From Boletus sp. NGJ (taxonomy: Eukaryota > Basidiomycota > Agaricomycetes > Boletales > Boletaceae): 64,000 nucleotides of DNA. The position numbers and the translations under genes are program-made. The notes below the pieces were generated by a model. That model saw only the letters and a list, made by a program, of their open reading frames with translations, was not told where the DNA came from and did no database searches. Numbering within the stretch: position 1 is the first letter of the stretch; every line of letters starts with the position of its first letter. The DNA is taken from NCBI GenBank assembly GCA_019096195.1, contig JAGTXK010000073.1, forward strand, positions 1 to 64,000, given 5' to 3'. Positions 35,987-45,331 of the stretch are shown piece after piece.

Positions 35987-35988
35987 AA

Positions 35989-36000
35989 AGATCTAGGTTA
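35989..36000 (+). other. self-priming primer-binding site of copy D
   Basis: AGATCTAGGTTA, starting two bases after the 5' LTR. Exact 12-nt reverse complement of 35471-35482 in the LTR. No tRNA-like TGG start. Same arrangement in copies A and C. Confidence 0.8.
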
Positions 36001-36441
36001 TAAATTGCCGAAGACTATCTAGTCTAGCAACTCCCATCGACAAGGAGTCGAAACCGCCTATCAAGGGATAGGCCCTCGCTCTACGCACTGCGCAGAATCA
36101 ACCTTTCCCATCTTCTAGGAGAAGATCAAGAAGAAGAAGCCTCACCATCACGGGCTTCTACTCCTACCTCCGATACGTCTTCATCAAGGAGAATCCCAGG
36201 GTCATCATCCCATTACAACGACCCTCCCGCCCGCGCATTTCCAGATCAATCCAGACGACCAGATTTTCCAGGTGGTCTCCGCTCTCGCACCGCGACCCCA
36301 TCGGACGCTCCTATCCCACTGCCAGCGTTCCAACCGGTCCCTATCCGAGTAGACTCACCCGACCCACTGTTCCCAAGCGGAAGATCTAGTCCCGATCCAG
36401 GAAATCCCCGGCCCGAAGAAGACACTGACGACGAAGACGAT

Positions 36442-37476
36442 ATGGTTGAAATCAAAGCTGCCCTGCCTGAGGAGTTCTCAGGGGAGACACACGATGCCAA
36501 GAGATGGCTCATGGCGATGGAAGGATACTTCCATCTAGGAGGCGCAGAGAAGTTCACCGAGGAAGCCAAGAGGCTCATCCTGCTGAACCGGATGTCCAAG
36601 GGAAGAGGAAAAGCATTCGCCGAAGCCTGGCTGACCAGGCTACTCGACGACACCGTGCCACTCGCCGACAAATCCTATAACGAAATCAAGAAAGCCTTCG
36701 CCCTCACCTTCACCCCCCATAACACCAGCAACCTGGCAATGGCAGAACTAGGGTCCCTCAGACAAAACACCAAGGACCCGAAGGGATTTGATAAATTCAT
36801 CTCCCAGTTCTCATTGCTAGTGGTTCGCTCGGAACTACAAGAATTCCGTTCCATCCTCGAATTCTTCCTTAGGGGAATCGACCCACGCATTGCCCGACAA
36901 ATGGTTAACAGCGAGACCTTCCAAAAAGCCAAGAAAATGGAAGAGGTCTACGAAGTAGCTGCTAACATCCACGGGGCATGGCAACGAATTGAAGGAATAC
37001 AGAAAGGACCCTTTGCGTCCTTTGGAAGAGGCCGAGGAAACCACCACGATCCAAACGCCATGGACGTGGACAGGATCACATTATCTCCTATCGAACGAGC
37101 CAAACGGATGAGAGAGCACAGATGCTTCATCTGTAACAAGACTGGGTGCAGTACCAAGAACCACCCAGGGTATCGACCGGCTAGGAGAGAAGAATATAGG
37201 AAACCACAGGAAACGCACACTAGGGTGGTCGTCACGAAAGAAACACCACAGGACGCCTTGGACAAGTATCTCACAGAAGTCGCCAGACAGAACGGACGAG
37301 ACACCGTTCTCAGAACGCTGCAGACAGTCTACGACACGGGACTGGATGAGCAAGGACTCGTTTTGGAACGAGTACACGAAGCTGCCGCACAGGAATGGGA
37401 AGAGAACGTCAACTCTCTTGCCCTAGGACCCGCTACGCAAATTCCCCCTTCTCCCATAGACCAAACGTCTTTTTAG
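36442..37476 (+). CDS. gag: gag of copy D (open part)
   Basis: The longest open gag stretch, 344 residues from MVEIKAALPEEFSG. By comparison with copy A, gag coding begins further upstream, near the LTR, with a Pro/Ser-rich acidic N-terminus. The capsid domain occupies roughly residues 1-150 (GYFHLGGAEKF, later LRGIDPRIARQMV). A zinc motif lies at 37123-37164 with spacing C-x2-C-x4-C-x4-H, so the last two ligands are in swapped order relative to the usual CCHC knuckle. All family copies share this. The C-terminus overlaps pol. Confidence 0.88.
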   Translation: MVEIKAALPEEFSGETHDAKRWLMAMEGYFHLGGAEKFTEEAKRLILLNRMSKGRGKAFAEAWLTRLLDDTVPLADKSYNEIKKAFALTFTPHNTSNLAMAELGSLRQNTKDPKGFDKFISQFSLLVVRSELQEFRSILEFFLRGIDPRIARQMVNSETFQKAKKMEEVYEVAANIHGAWQRIEGIQKGPFASFGRGRGNHHDPNAMDVDRITLSPIERAKRMREHRCFICNKTGCSTKNHPGYRPARREEYRKPQETHTRVVVTKETPQDALDKYLTEVARQNGRDTVLRTLQTVYDTGLDEQGLVLERVHEAAAQEWEENVNSLALGPATQIPPSPIDQTSF

Positions 37477-40400
37477 GTGGAAGAGATGTACCAACGTCAC
37501 CCTCTTCCTACACGATTGCACCTGTATTTATTTCCGGATCGAAGAGTAATTCTATTCGTATTCCTCTCTCGATCTGGAAGCAGGATGGCAAAATCGTTGG
37601 AACACAAGCCCTAATCGACAGTGGAGCAACTGGATGCTTCATCTCAAGACACGCGGTGGAGAAGATGGGGTTACCCACATGGAAGCTGGACAATCCGGTC
37701 CGAGCTTGGAACGTCGATGGAACCCTAAACCAGTCTGGGACCATCAAGGAAAGGACCAACATCGTGTTGGACTACGGAGGCATACGAGAACAGCGGGATC
37801 TCTATGTCCTCAATTGCGGCAAGGATGAAGTCATTCTAGGACTTCCATGGCTCAGGGCAGTGAACCCTGACATCAATTGGACGGAAGGACGGGTAACAAT
37901 AGTGCCGTCTTCCTATCGGTGGACTCAAGGTGACCCACCGGGAACACTCGAACAGCGATACCTACTGAGGTATCTGGAACACGACGAAAGGGAGTACGTG
38001 CAAGACGGACTCTACGAGACCTTTCGCCACTGGACGCCCTTGCAACGGGCCAGGTTCTTCAACGCGCATGGGGATGTACCAGAGTTTGTCATCAAAAGGA
38101 CCACTCTGTCTACCGAGATCGCCCAACAGGCGCAGAAGAAGAAGAGCGCATTACCGAATGCGTTCAAGGAATACGAAGACGTCTTCACGGAGAAGACGAT
38201 CACCAAACTACCTCCCTCCAGGCAGTACGACCACGCCATCGAGTTAAAAGACTCGTTTGTGCCGAAACGAGCCAAGGCGTACCCTCTCAACCCACTGGAA
38301 CAACAAGCATGCCGGGAATTCATTGCCGAACACCTCAAAACGGGGAAGATATCTCCATCAAAATCTCCCCAAGCCGCTCCTTTCTTCTTTGTACAGAAGA
38401 AAGATGGGAAACTCCGCCCCTGCCAAGACTACCGATACCTTAACAGCCACACGATCAAGAACGCCTACCCCCTCCCCTTAATTTCCGACCTTCTAGACAA
38501 ATTAAAGGGATCGTCAATCTTTACCAAGTTTGACGTACGGTGGGGGTATAACAATGTCTTGATCAAACCAGAAGATCGGTGGAAGGCGGCTTTTCTCACC
38601 CCGTTCGGGCTATTTGAACCAAACGTCATGTTCTTCGGAATGTGCAATTCCCCAGCAACGTTCCAAGCATTTATGGATGATCTCTTTGGAGATTACATTG
38701 CAGAGGGATGGTTGGTGATATACATGGACGATCTGTTGATTCATTCCTCAGATCAGGAAACCCACGACGAAAGGACACGGAAGGTCCTAGAACGCTTCCG
38801 ACAGCATGAAATGTACCTCAAACTGGAGAAGTGTACCTTCTCAGCCGATGAAGTCGAATATCTCGGGATGATCGTAGGGAAGGACGGAGTCCAGATGGAC
38901 CCAGTCAAACTCAACGCCATCAAACAGTGGAAACCTCCGGTAAACGTAAAGGACGTACGGTCCTTCATTGGGTTCTGTAACTTCTACAGGAAGTTTATCC
39001 CCTCCTTTTCCGACATCGCACGTCCTTTGCTGGACCTCACAAAGCAAACGACAACGTGGTCTTGGGGACCCCTTCAGGAAAAGTCGTTCCGAACCCTACA
39101 AGCAGCCTTTACCAAGAAACCCGTCCTCGCCTTCCCAGATACTTCAAAACCCTTCACTCTCATGACGGACGCCTCGCTTACGGCGTCAGGAGCGGTACTC
39201 ATGCAAAACAACGACAACGGAGATATGCAACCGTGTGGCTATCTCTCAGAAACATTCTCTCCGGCGGAGAGAAATTACGACATCTATGACAGGGAACTAT
39301 TGGCTGTCATACGAGGATTGAAAGAATGGCGACAGTACCTCCTTGGATCCCCCCACCCAGTAACAGTATTAACCGACCACAAGAACCTAACGTTCTTCAA
39401 GGAACCCCGTCAACTATCCCGACGACAAGCACGCTGGCTCTTGTTCCTCCAAGACTATGATATGGTCTACCAAGCCCTACCAGGAACAAAAATGGCCCCA
39501 GCAGACGCTCTATCCCGTCGGGATGAAATCGATACTTCCAAGGACAATGAAGACGTACAACTCCTCCCATCCAATGCATTCGACTACCAAGTACGAATGA
39601 TCGACTTAGCCTTGGCCGAGAAAATCAAGGGATCCGCCCAGAAAGATCCATTAGTACTCTCTGCCTTGGAATGCGTCGGACAAGGAGAACCCCTCTTCAC
39701 TCGGTCCAATGTGGAAGACTGGACCTTTGACAATGGCAACCTCTACTACAAAAATCGAATGTACATCCCCGGCCCAGCACGACAGGAGTTAGTTTCCTCT
39801 GTCCACTCCTCGTTCGAGGGAGGACATGGCGGACATCTCCGCACCACTCAACTCCTCGCCAAAGACTACTGGTGGCCAGGACTCACTACATTCGTTCGCA
39901 AATACGTCGCCGGTTGCGCCATCTGCCAAAGTAACAAGGTCCAAACACACCCTACGGTTCCCCCGGTCACCCCCCTAGCCTTCCAAGGACGCCGCCCTTT
40001 CCAAAATCTATCGGTGGATTTAATCACCGACCTTCCCCCAGTGGGGGGCTTCGATTCAGTCATGGTCGTGGTCGACCATGGGCTTAGTAAGGGGGTAATT
40101 CTCGCCCCTTGCACAAAAACGGTGGACGCGGCTGGTATAGCCCGTCTTTTCTTTGAAAAAGTCTTCCTACGGTACGGTTTACACGACAAATTGGTCTCAG
40201 ATCGTGGTCCACAATTCGCATCGGCATTCGCTCGGGAACTGGCCAGACTCCTAAACTATGACGTCGCCCTTTCCACAGCCTACCATCCACAAACCGATGG
40301 CGAAACGGAACGATACAACCAAGAACTAGAAACCTACCTACGGATATTCTGCGACGGCCAACCACAGAAGTGGTTGGAACTACTACCTATGGCGGAGTTT

Positions 40401-41042
40401 GCCCATAACTCCGCAACCCATTCGGTCACCGGAAAATCGCCCTTCTCGTTGATCCTTGGATATGAACCCAGAGCATATCCTCCTATCGGAAAAACCTTCC
40501 TACCAGCCTTGGAAGAAAGACTCACTTCCCTAGAAGAATCAAGAAAGGAAGCAGAAGCGGCACATCAACTGGCACAACTACGAATGAAGGAGAGAGTTCA
40601 CTCTCGCTTCAAACCTTGGAAACTCGGAGATAAGGTTTGGTTAGACGCCAAAAACCTAAAACTCCAAGTCCCTTCCCGAAAACTCTCACCCAAACGAACC
40701 GGACCATTTGAAATTACTCAAGTGGTATCCTCCGTGGCGTTCCGACTCAAGTTGCCAAAACAGTGGAAAATCCATGACGTGTTCCACGCATCCCTACTTT
40801 CCCCGTATCGGGAAACTACGGAACACGGTCCCAATTTCACTCAACCACCACCGGAACTTATCGGAACCAACGAGGAGTACGAAGTGGACAGCATCGTCAA
40901 CCATCGGGGAAAACCGGGAAAAAGGCAGTACTTGACACACTGGAAAGGATACTCCGCAGCAGAACGAACTTGGGAGCCCGAGGCCAATCTTGGAAACGCC
41001 AAGAAGATTCTCCTGGAATATAAAAGGCGGCTCAAACTTTGA
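37395..41042 (+). CDS. pol: pol polyprotein of copy D (PR-RT-RH-IN-chromodomain)
   Basis: Uninterrupted 1215-residue polyprotein. Protease motif DSGATG at residue 75; RT with YMDD near 443; RNase H with TDAS near 590 and DRELLAV near 632; integrase HHCC region near 803-850. The catalytic core has first D near 875, second D near 936 (SDRGPQF) and E 36 residues later (DD35E). A GPF/Y module lies near 1101 and a chromodomain near 1160-1215 (YLTHWKGYSAAERTWEPE). The order PR-RT-RH-IN-CHD defines a Ty3/gypsy chromovirus. The final bases overlap the post-pol frame. Confidence 0.95.
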   Translation: MGRERQLSCPRTRYANSPFSHRPNVFLGGRDVPTSPSSYTIAPVFISGSKSNSIRIPLSIWKQDGKIVGTQALIDSGATGCFISRHAVEKMGLPTWKLDNPVRAWNVDGTLNQSGTIKERTNIVLDYGGIREQRDLYVLNCGKDEVILGLPWLRAVNPDINWTEGRVTIVPSSYRWTQGDPPGTLEQRYLLRYLEHDEREYVQDGLYETFRHWTPLQRARFFNAHGDVPEFVIKRTTLSTEIAQQAQKKKSALPNAFKEYEDVFTEKTITKLPPSRQYDHAIELKDSFVPKRAKAYPLNPLEQQACREFIAEHLKTGKISPSKSPQAAPFFFVQKKDGKLRPCQDYRYLNSHTIKNAYPLPLISDLLDKLKGSSIFTKFDVRWGYNNVLIKPEDRWKAAFLTPFGLFEPNVMFFGMCNSPATFQAFMDDLFGDYIAEGWLVIYMDDLLIHSSDQETHDERTRKVLERFRQHEMYLKLEKCTFSADEVEYLGMIVGKDGVQMDPVKLNAIKQWKPPVNVKDVRSFIGFCNFYRKFIPSFSDIARPLLDLTKQTTTWSWGPLQEKSFRTLQAAFTKKPVLAFPDTSKPFTLMTDASLTASGAVLMQNNDNGDMQPCGYLSETFSPAERNYDIYDRELLAVIRGLKEWRQYLLGSPHPVTVLTDHKNLTFFKEPRQLSRRQARWLLFLQDYDMVYQALPGTKMAPADALSRRDEIDTSKDNEDVQLLPSNAFDYQVRMIDLALAEKIKGSAQKDPLVLSALECVGQGEPLFTRSNVEDWTFDNGNLYYKNRMYIPGPARQELVSSVHSSFEGGHGGHLRTTQLLAKDYWWPGLTTFVRKYVAGCAICQSNKVQTHPTVPPVTPLAFQGRRPFQNLSVDLITDLPPVGGFDSVMVVVDHGLSKGVILAPCTKTVDAAGIARLFFEKVFLRYGLHDKLVSDRGPQFASAFARELARLLNYDVALSTAYHPQTDGETERYNQELETYLRIFCDGQPQKWLELLPMAEFAHNSATHSVTGKSPFSLILGYEPRAYPPIGKTFLPALEERLTSLEESRKEAEAAHQLAQLRMKERVHSRFKPWKLGDKVWLDAKNLKLQVPSRKLSPKRTGPFEITQVVSSVAFRLKLPKQWKIHDVFHASLLSPYRETTEHGPNFTQPPPELIGTNEEYEVDSIVNHRGKPGKRQYLTHWKGYSAAERTWEPEANLGNAKKILLEYKRRLKL

Positions 41043-42566
41043 GACGAACCCATGCCCCAAGACAACACCTCCCTCTTCATTCTACTCGCCCGAGTATCCG
41101 CTGCTCTCACCCAAGCCCGCCTTCAGAAGCAATACCCAGACCTAGATATCCCCAAACATATCGAACAACACTGGTGCTTCTGCAAGATCGATTACTGCCC
41201 CTATCATCACGCCTGGTAGATGACTCTCGCCCCCCTTTCCGTACGCCTCAACCGACTCTCCCCCAACTCACCGCCGAAATCTCTATGCCGCCATCCTCGA
41301 CGACCCCATCGCAGTTCGGATCCTTCAGACCATCCCCTTCTTCTCCTGCGACGACTCTCTCGTCCAACTCGTCGCCCTCTACAGATCCTACTCCTCACTT
41401 CGATCCCTTCTCTCCAGGACCTATGGGAACTCGGCAGGTCCCCATGACTCCAATGCCCAACAGACTGCCGAAGAAGAAAGGGCAACGGAAGGGATCCTCG
41501 AGATTCGCGAACTTGTTCTCGACCTCCTTTTCATCGAAGGGTTCAACTACTCCCTCGCCCTTCTTACCCATCAACACCCGTGATCGCCTCCTCCACCCCA
41601 CCATCCTCTCCCTCTCGGAAGAAGAAAGTCGCGTTTTCTTTGCCCCCTCTACAACCACCACGCCCTCCTACCCCGTTCCCCCGAGACGAAACCCTTCCGT
41701 GGCGGAGCGACCCATGGAGAACCTCAACGGAGTCAGAAGCACTAACGGAGTTGATAGAAACTCTCCAGAGACACGGAGAGCCCAGTCCTCCGACGACACC
41801 ATTGTCGCCTCCCCCTCCTCCACAAGTCCCAACCCCTCCTCTCGAGGAACCCCCCCAGTACCAATCCTCGCAGTTCCTCCCCCAGCCGTTTCCCGACCCA
41901 CCAGAACCCTCCGCCGACGAGGAGCCATGGTATTCTCGGTCGGCCTTCCCTCTCGCCCCAACAACCGAGGTCTTCTCCACACACTGGGGAACTCTACAAC
42001 GAGGAGCCCTACTCCTTCCGCCATTCCCATTCCTGGGGCCGCCGCAGGCGCCTCTTCTACCAGCCATTCCGACCCAATGGCTAGTAATCCCAATCCCCTG
42101 CCCAGCGCCGGATCGCCTCATAACCATCGAACTCCCCTCGCCGGCATCCGCTGCTACGAATGCGGACGTCAAGGTCACCTTCGGCCAGCCTGCCCCCAGT
42201 ACCGCTGCCCCTACTGTAGGGTGGTTGCCCCCAACCATCCACAGTATGCTTGCCCACGAAGAACTTGCACGTACTGTGGAGGACGAGGACACGGATACCA
42301 GACGTGCCCCAGCCAGGGAGTCTTCGACGACTCCTGGGACCTTACCAACTACGAGGAGAACGAGGGAGATAGGAGTTCTTGAGATGGAACTTCAAGACTA
42401 CGAGGAGGGTAATGTTACGGTTACCGAAGGGGGTACATCTTTTCCCCTTCCTTCTCCCCCCGTAGGACTATGGGACGACCTCTTCTTCGACTCTGACCAG
42501 GGATTCCCCTGGGATTCCCCCGCGACACCAACCCAGGCATCGCCCCATTCGGAACTACCTTTCTAG
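41039..42566 (+). CDS. third (post-pol) zinc-knuckle region of copy D
   Basis: Begins at the pol stop and reaches into the 3' LTR (which starts at 42413). Two long frames are open here (41039-42382 and 41580-42566), the same situation as in copy A. Near 42155-42310 the text holds three Cys/His units: CYECGRQGHLRPAC (canonical CCHC), CPYC..H..C and CTYCGGRGHGYQTC. The upstream part is Pro/Ser-rich and basic. Near 41052 a short conserved segment with QARLQKQYPDLDIPKHIEQHW and a CxC..CPYHH cluster follows pol directly. The role is unknown; nucleic-acid chaperone activity is a guess from the knuckles. Confidence 0.6.
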
Positions 42567-43431
42567 GAAGTTACTTCATAACTTCCTTTTTAGGAACCTA
42601 CCCGTTTGGTATGGACACTCGCCTTCTCTATTTCACTGATACATGCCTTCTTCCTTCTTGATCCGATCATAGACATTGCCTCCTCGGCTATGCTCTCTCG
42701 CACATAGCCCAGTATTCCTACCTTCCCCATTCGGATTCATGCCTGATCCACTTATAGTAATCTCTTCGTCTGCGACTAGATATTACTATATTCGTCACGA
42801 AGCCTGCCCTAGAGGGGCAAGGCCTATAAATAGGGACGCGGGCCCTTCATGTAACTCTAACCTAGATCTACACATCCTTCCCGTGTAATCTACCGCTTCT
42901 CCCGCTAAAGGTTCCACTTCACCTCAGAAGCCTTCTCCCGCGATCTGGAGGTGCTCGCCCTCGTGCTCGTGATCATCTTCCTCATCACTTCGCACTTGTG
43001 CGCCGTCGTTGCCGTAACCGGCTTCTAAAGCTTCGGCAACTCCAACGACCAACAGGGTTGGTCGTCGTCGGTCAGGACTCCGCCACTGACCCAGTAAGAC
43101 CGGGACTCCGCCACCGGCAATCCGAGACTCCGCCACCGATATAGGCCCAGTAAGCCCTAGGAATCAGTAGACGGAAGGCTACTGCTCCTAGGCCTGCGCA
43201 CCGGTCTGCCCACCCTACTTAAGGATTGGGATTCCGTGGTAAATCCGAGACTCCGCCATCGGTCGTAGAGGTAACGAGAGGACTCTACGTAAAGCTAGCA
43301 GTCGGTCCCCAGTCAGAGGGTATTTGGGCCTCTGGAGGTTAAGTAATCTCTTCCTCAAGCCTGCTAGTCCGGTAATCCAACAGGTGTTGGGATTATACGG
43401 GAACGTGTCACCATTGTTACCCGGCGTAACA
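42413..43431 (+). repeat. 3' LTR of copy D, 1019 bp
   Basis: TGTTACGGTTACCG..CCGGCGTAACA. Matches the 5' LTR closely except for the internal short tandem repeat and a few small differences. Preceded by a purine-rich tract (42401-42412). Confidence 0.93.
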
Positions 43432-43861
43432 CCAACATTCCTCATCATCAGCATCCAATGGCACTGTTGAATGTCCCCTTCTTTTGATTCGTTCACTGAG
43501 CTGAATGATGTCAACATTGCTGATCATCACTGGGTGGGAATTAGCAGGGCATTATTGAATGTGAGAGCCATACCCTTGTTTTGATATGCTTTTGAAATGA
43601 TGCTGACCATCCTGTTTGCCTCGCAAACGTCTGCATGGGAATGCATGGAGGTGGAATTTTTGGCCGATTGTTGTTGTCAGTAGGCAGCAGGGAATTCTGA
43701 AATCTAGACACCATATAGGTAGCCAATTTATTGGTATAGGAAATGGCCCAATTGTCGGGAATTTCAGGGGGGCTCATGGTGAAAGGAAGATCTGAGAGGA
43801 TCGGAGAAAGCAGGAATCGGGAAAATAATATATGGAGTGGTAGGTTCCCATGGAAACTCAT
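43432..43861 (-). pseudogene. unknown gene cut by element D (5' exons)
   Basis: Minus-strand gene-like text. It starts at MSPPEIPDNWAIS (ATG near 43772) or at an upstream in-frame ATG near 43861. A first exon of about 70-100 residues runs to SASFQKHIKTR, followed by a 44-bp GT..AG intron (about 43522-43565, GTATGG..CCCAG). A second exon gives MISNVDIIQLSERIKRRGH and DADDEE before it stops at the LTR edge of element D. The coherent reading across the intron argues for a real gene. I do not recognise the family. The 3' part is not found next to the other end of D, where an old LTR lies instead, so the locus has been rearranged. Confidence 0.45.
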
Positions 43862-43975
43862 GTTTCAAGCATTAGTCCAGATTTGGAGACTCATTCACAG
43901 CCGCCAAGGAGAGTAGATTTTGGACAGAACAATGCATTAGCCGTACCATCTCCCCATATTCAAGGTGCATCACAT

Positions 43976-45200
43976 GCATCTTGCTCAGTCTCTTCTGTAT
44001 CCATTGCACTAGGTCACACTTGCTCCACTCGATCCTATCGTATGCATCAAAGTCAGTCACACTTACACTGCTTGGTCCTGTCACATAGATCGGCAAGTGG
44101 TCACCACCACCCTGCTCGGTCCTGCTGTACCCATTGAGGTAAGCTGCACTCACACTGCTTGGTCTGGTCAAATGCATTAAGGTAAGTCATACCCATGCTT
44201 CTCGGTCACACTGTATGCATTGAGGTCAGTCACCCCCATATTGCTTGGTCCCATTATATACATCAGCACTTAGTCACCTCTGCCCTGCTCAGTCCTACCA
44301 TATACATCAAGGTCTGTGACACTCATACTGCTCGATGTAGTTGTATCCATCGAGATCAGTCACCATCACCCTGCTCGGTGTGGTCGTATATGTTAGAACT
44401 TGGTAACCTCTACCCTGCTCAGTCTCGTCATGCACATTGAGGTCGGTGACACTCACACTGCTCAGTGTGGTCATATACATCAGCATTTGGTCATCTCCAC
44501 CCTGCTTGGCCCTGCCATATATATTGAGGTTGGTCATGCTCACACTGCTTGGTGTGGTTGTATCCATCAATGTCAGCCACTTCCACCCTGCTTGGTGTGA
44601 TTGTATCCATCGAGGTCAGCCACCTCCACCCTGCTCAGTGTAGTCGTATCCATCGAGGCCAATCATGCTCACACTGCTTGGTGTGGTCGTATCCATCGGT
44701 ACTTGGTCACCCCCACCCTGCTCAGTCCTGCCGTATACATCAAGGTTGGCCATGCTCACACTGCTCGGTGTGGTCATATCCATCGATGTCAGCCACCTCC
44801 ACCCTGCTCAGTGTAGTCATATCCATCGAGGTTGGTCATGCTCACACTTCTTGGTGCAGTTGTATACATTGGTACTTGGTCACCTCCACCCTGCTTGGTG
44901 TAGTCGTATCCATCGAGGCCAGTCACCCTCACACTGCTCGGTGTGATCGTCTACATCAGTACTTGGTCACCTCCACCCTACTCAGTCCCACCGTATACAT
45001 TGAGGTTGGTCACCCTCATACTGCTCGGTGTGGTCGTATACATCGGCCCTTGGTCACCCCCAACCTGCCCAGTCTCGTCATATACATCGTGGTCAGCCAT
45101 GCTCACACTGCTCGGTCCTGTCGTATATATCAGTACTTGGTCACCCCCACCCTGCTTAGTCCCATCGTATGCATTGACCTCAATCTTACTCACCCCACCG
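43976..45200. repeat. 43-bp minisatellite, about 28 units
   Basis: Tandem units of 43-44 bp with the pattern GGTGTGGTCGTATCCATCG - AGGTCAGCCACCTCCACC - CTGCTC. Units diverge by 10-25 percent. At least two variants recur: a CATGCTCACACTGCT type and a TTGGTCACCTCCACCCTGCT type, suggesting a higher-order period of about 86 bp or more. The array ends near the truncated LINE. Confidence 0.9.
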
Positions 45201-45331
45201 GGGGCTGTTTCATATCTATTGATCCTTCATCTAGTTACCCTTTTCAGGGCCTTCTGTATCCTACGTATATGCATGTTAGGCAGGCCCAGCCGTGTCTTAC
45301 GCATCTCATATATCTCGGGCCCATCACAGTA

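Larger units (their letters stand above)
35029..43431 (+). mobile_element. Ty3/gypsy chromovirus, copy D (family 1), whole-looking
   Basis: Plus-strand element: 5' LTR 35029-35986, primer site 35989-36000, gag (open from 36442 to 37476), pol 37395-41042, third frame 41039-42566, purine tract 42401-42412 and 3' LTR 42413-43431. gag and pol overlap by about 80 nt, with pol in the -1 frame relative to gag, as expected for elements that reach pol by frameshifting. Its pol is nearly identical to that of copy A. It looks whole or almost so (at most one or two breaks) and young. No matching target duplication is found: CTGCT at the left, CCAAC at the right. Confidence 0.93.
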
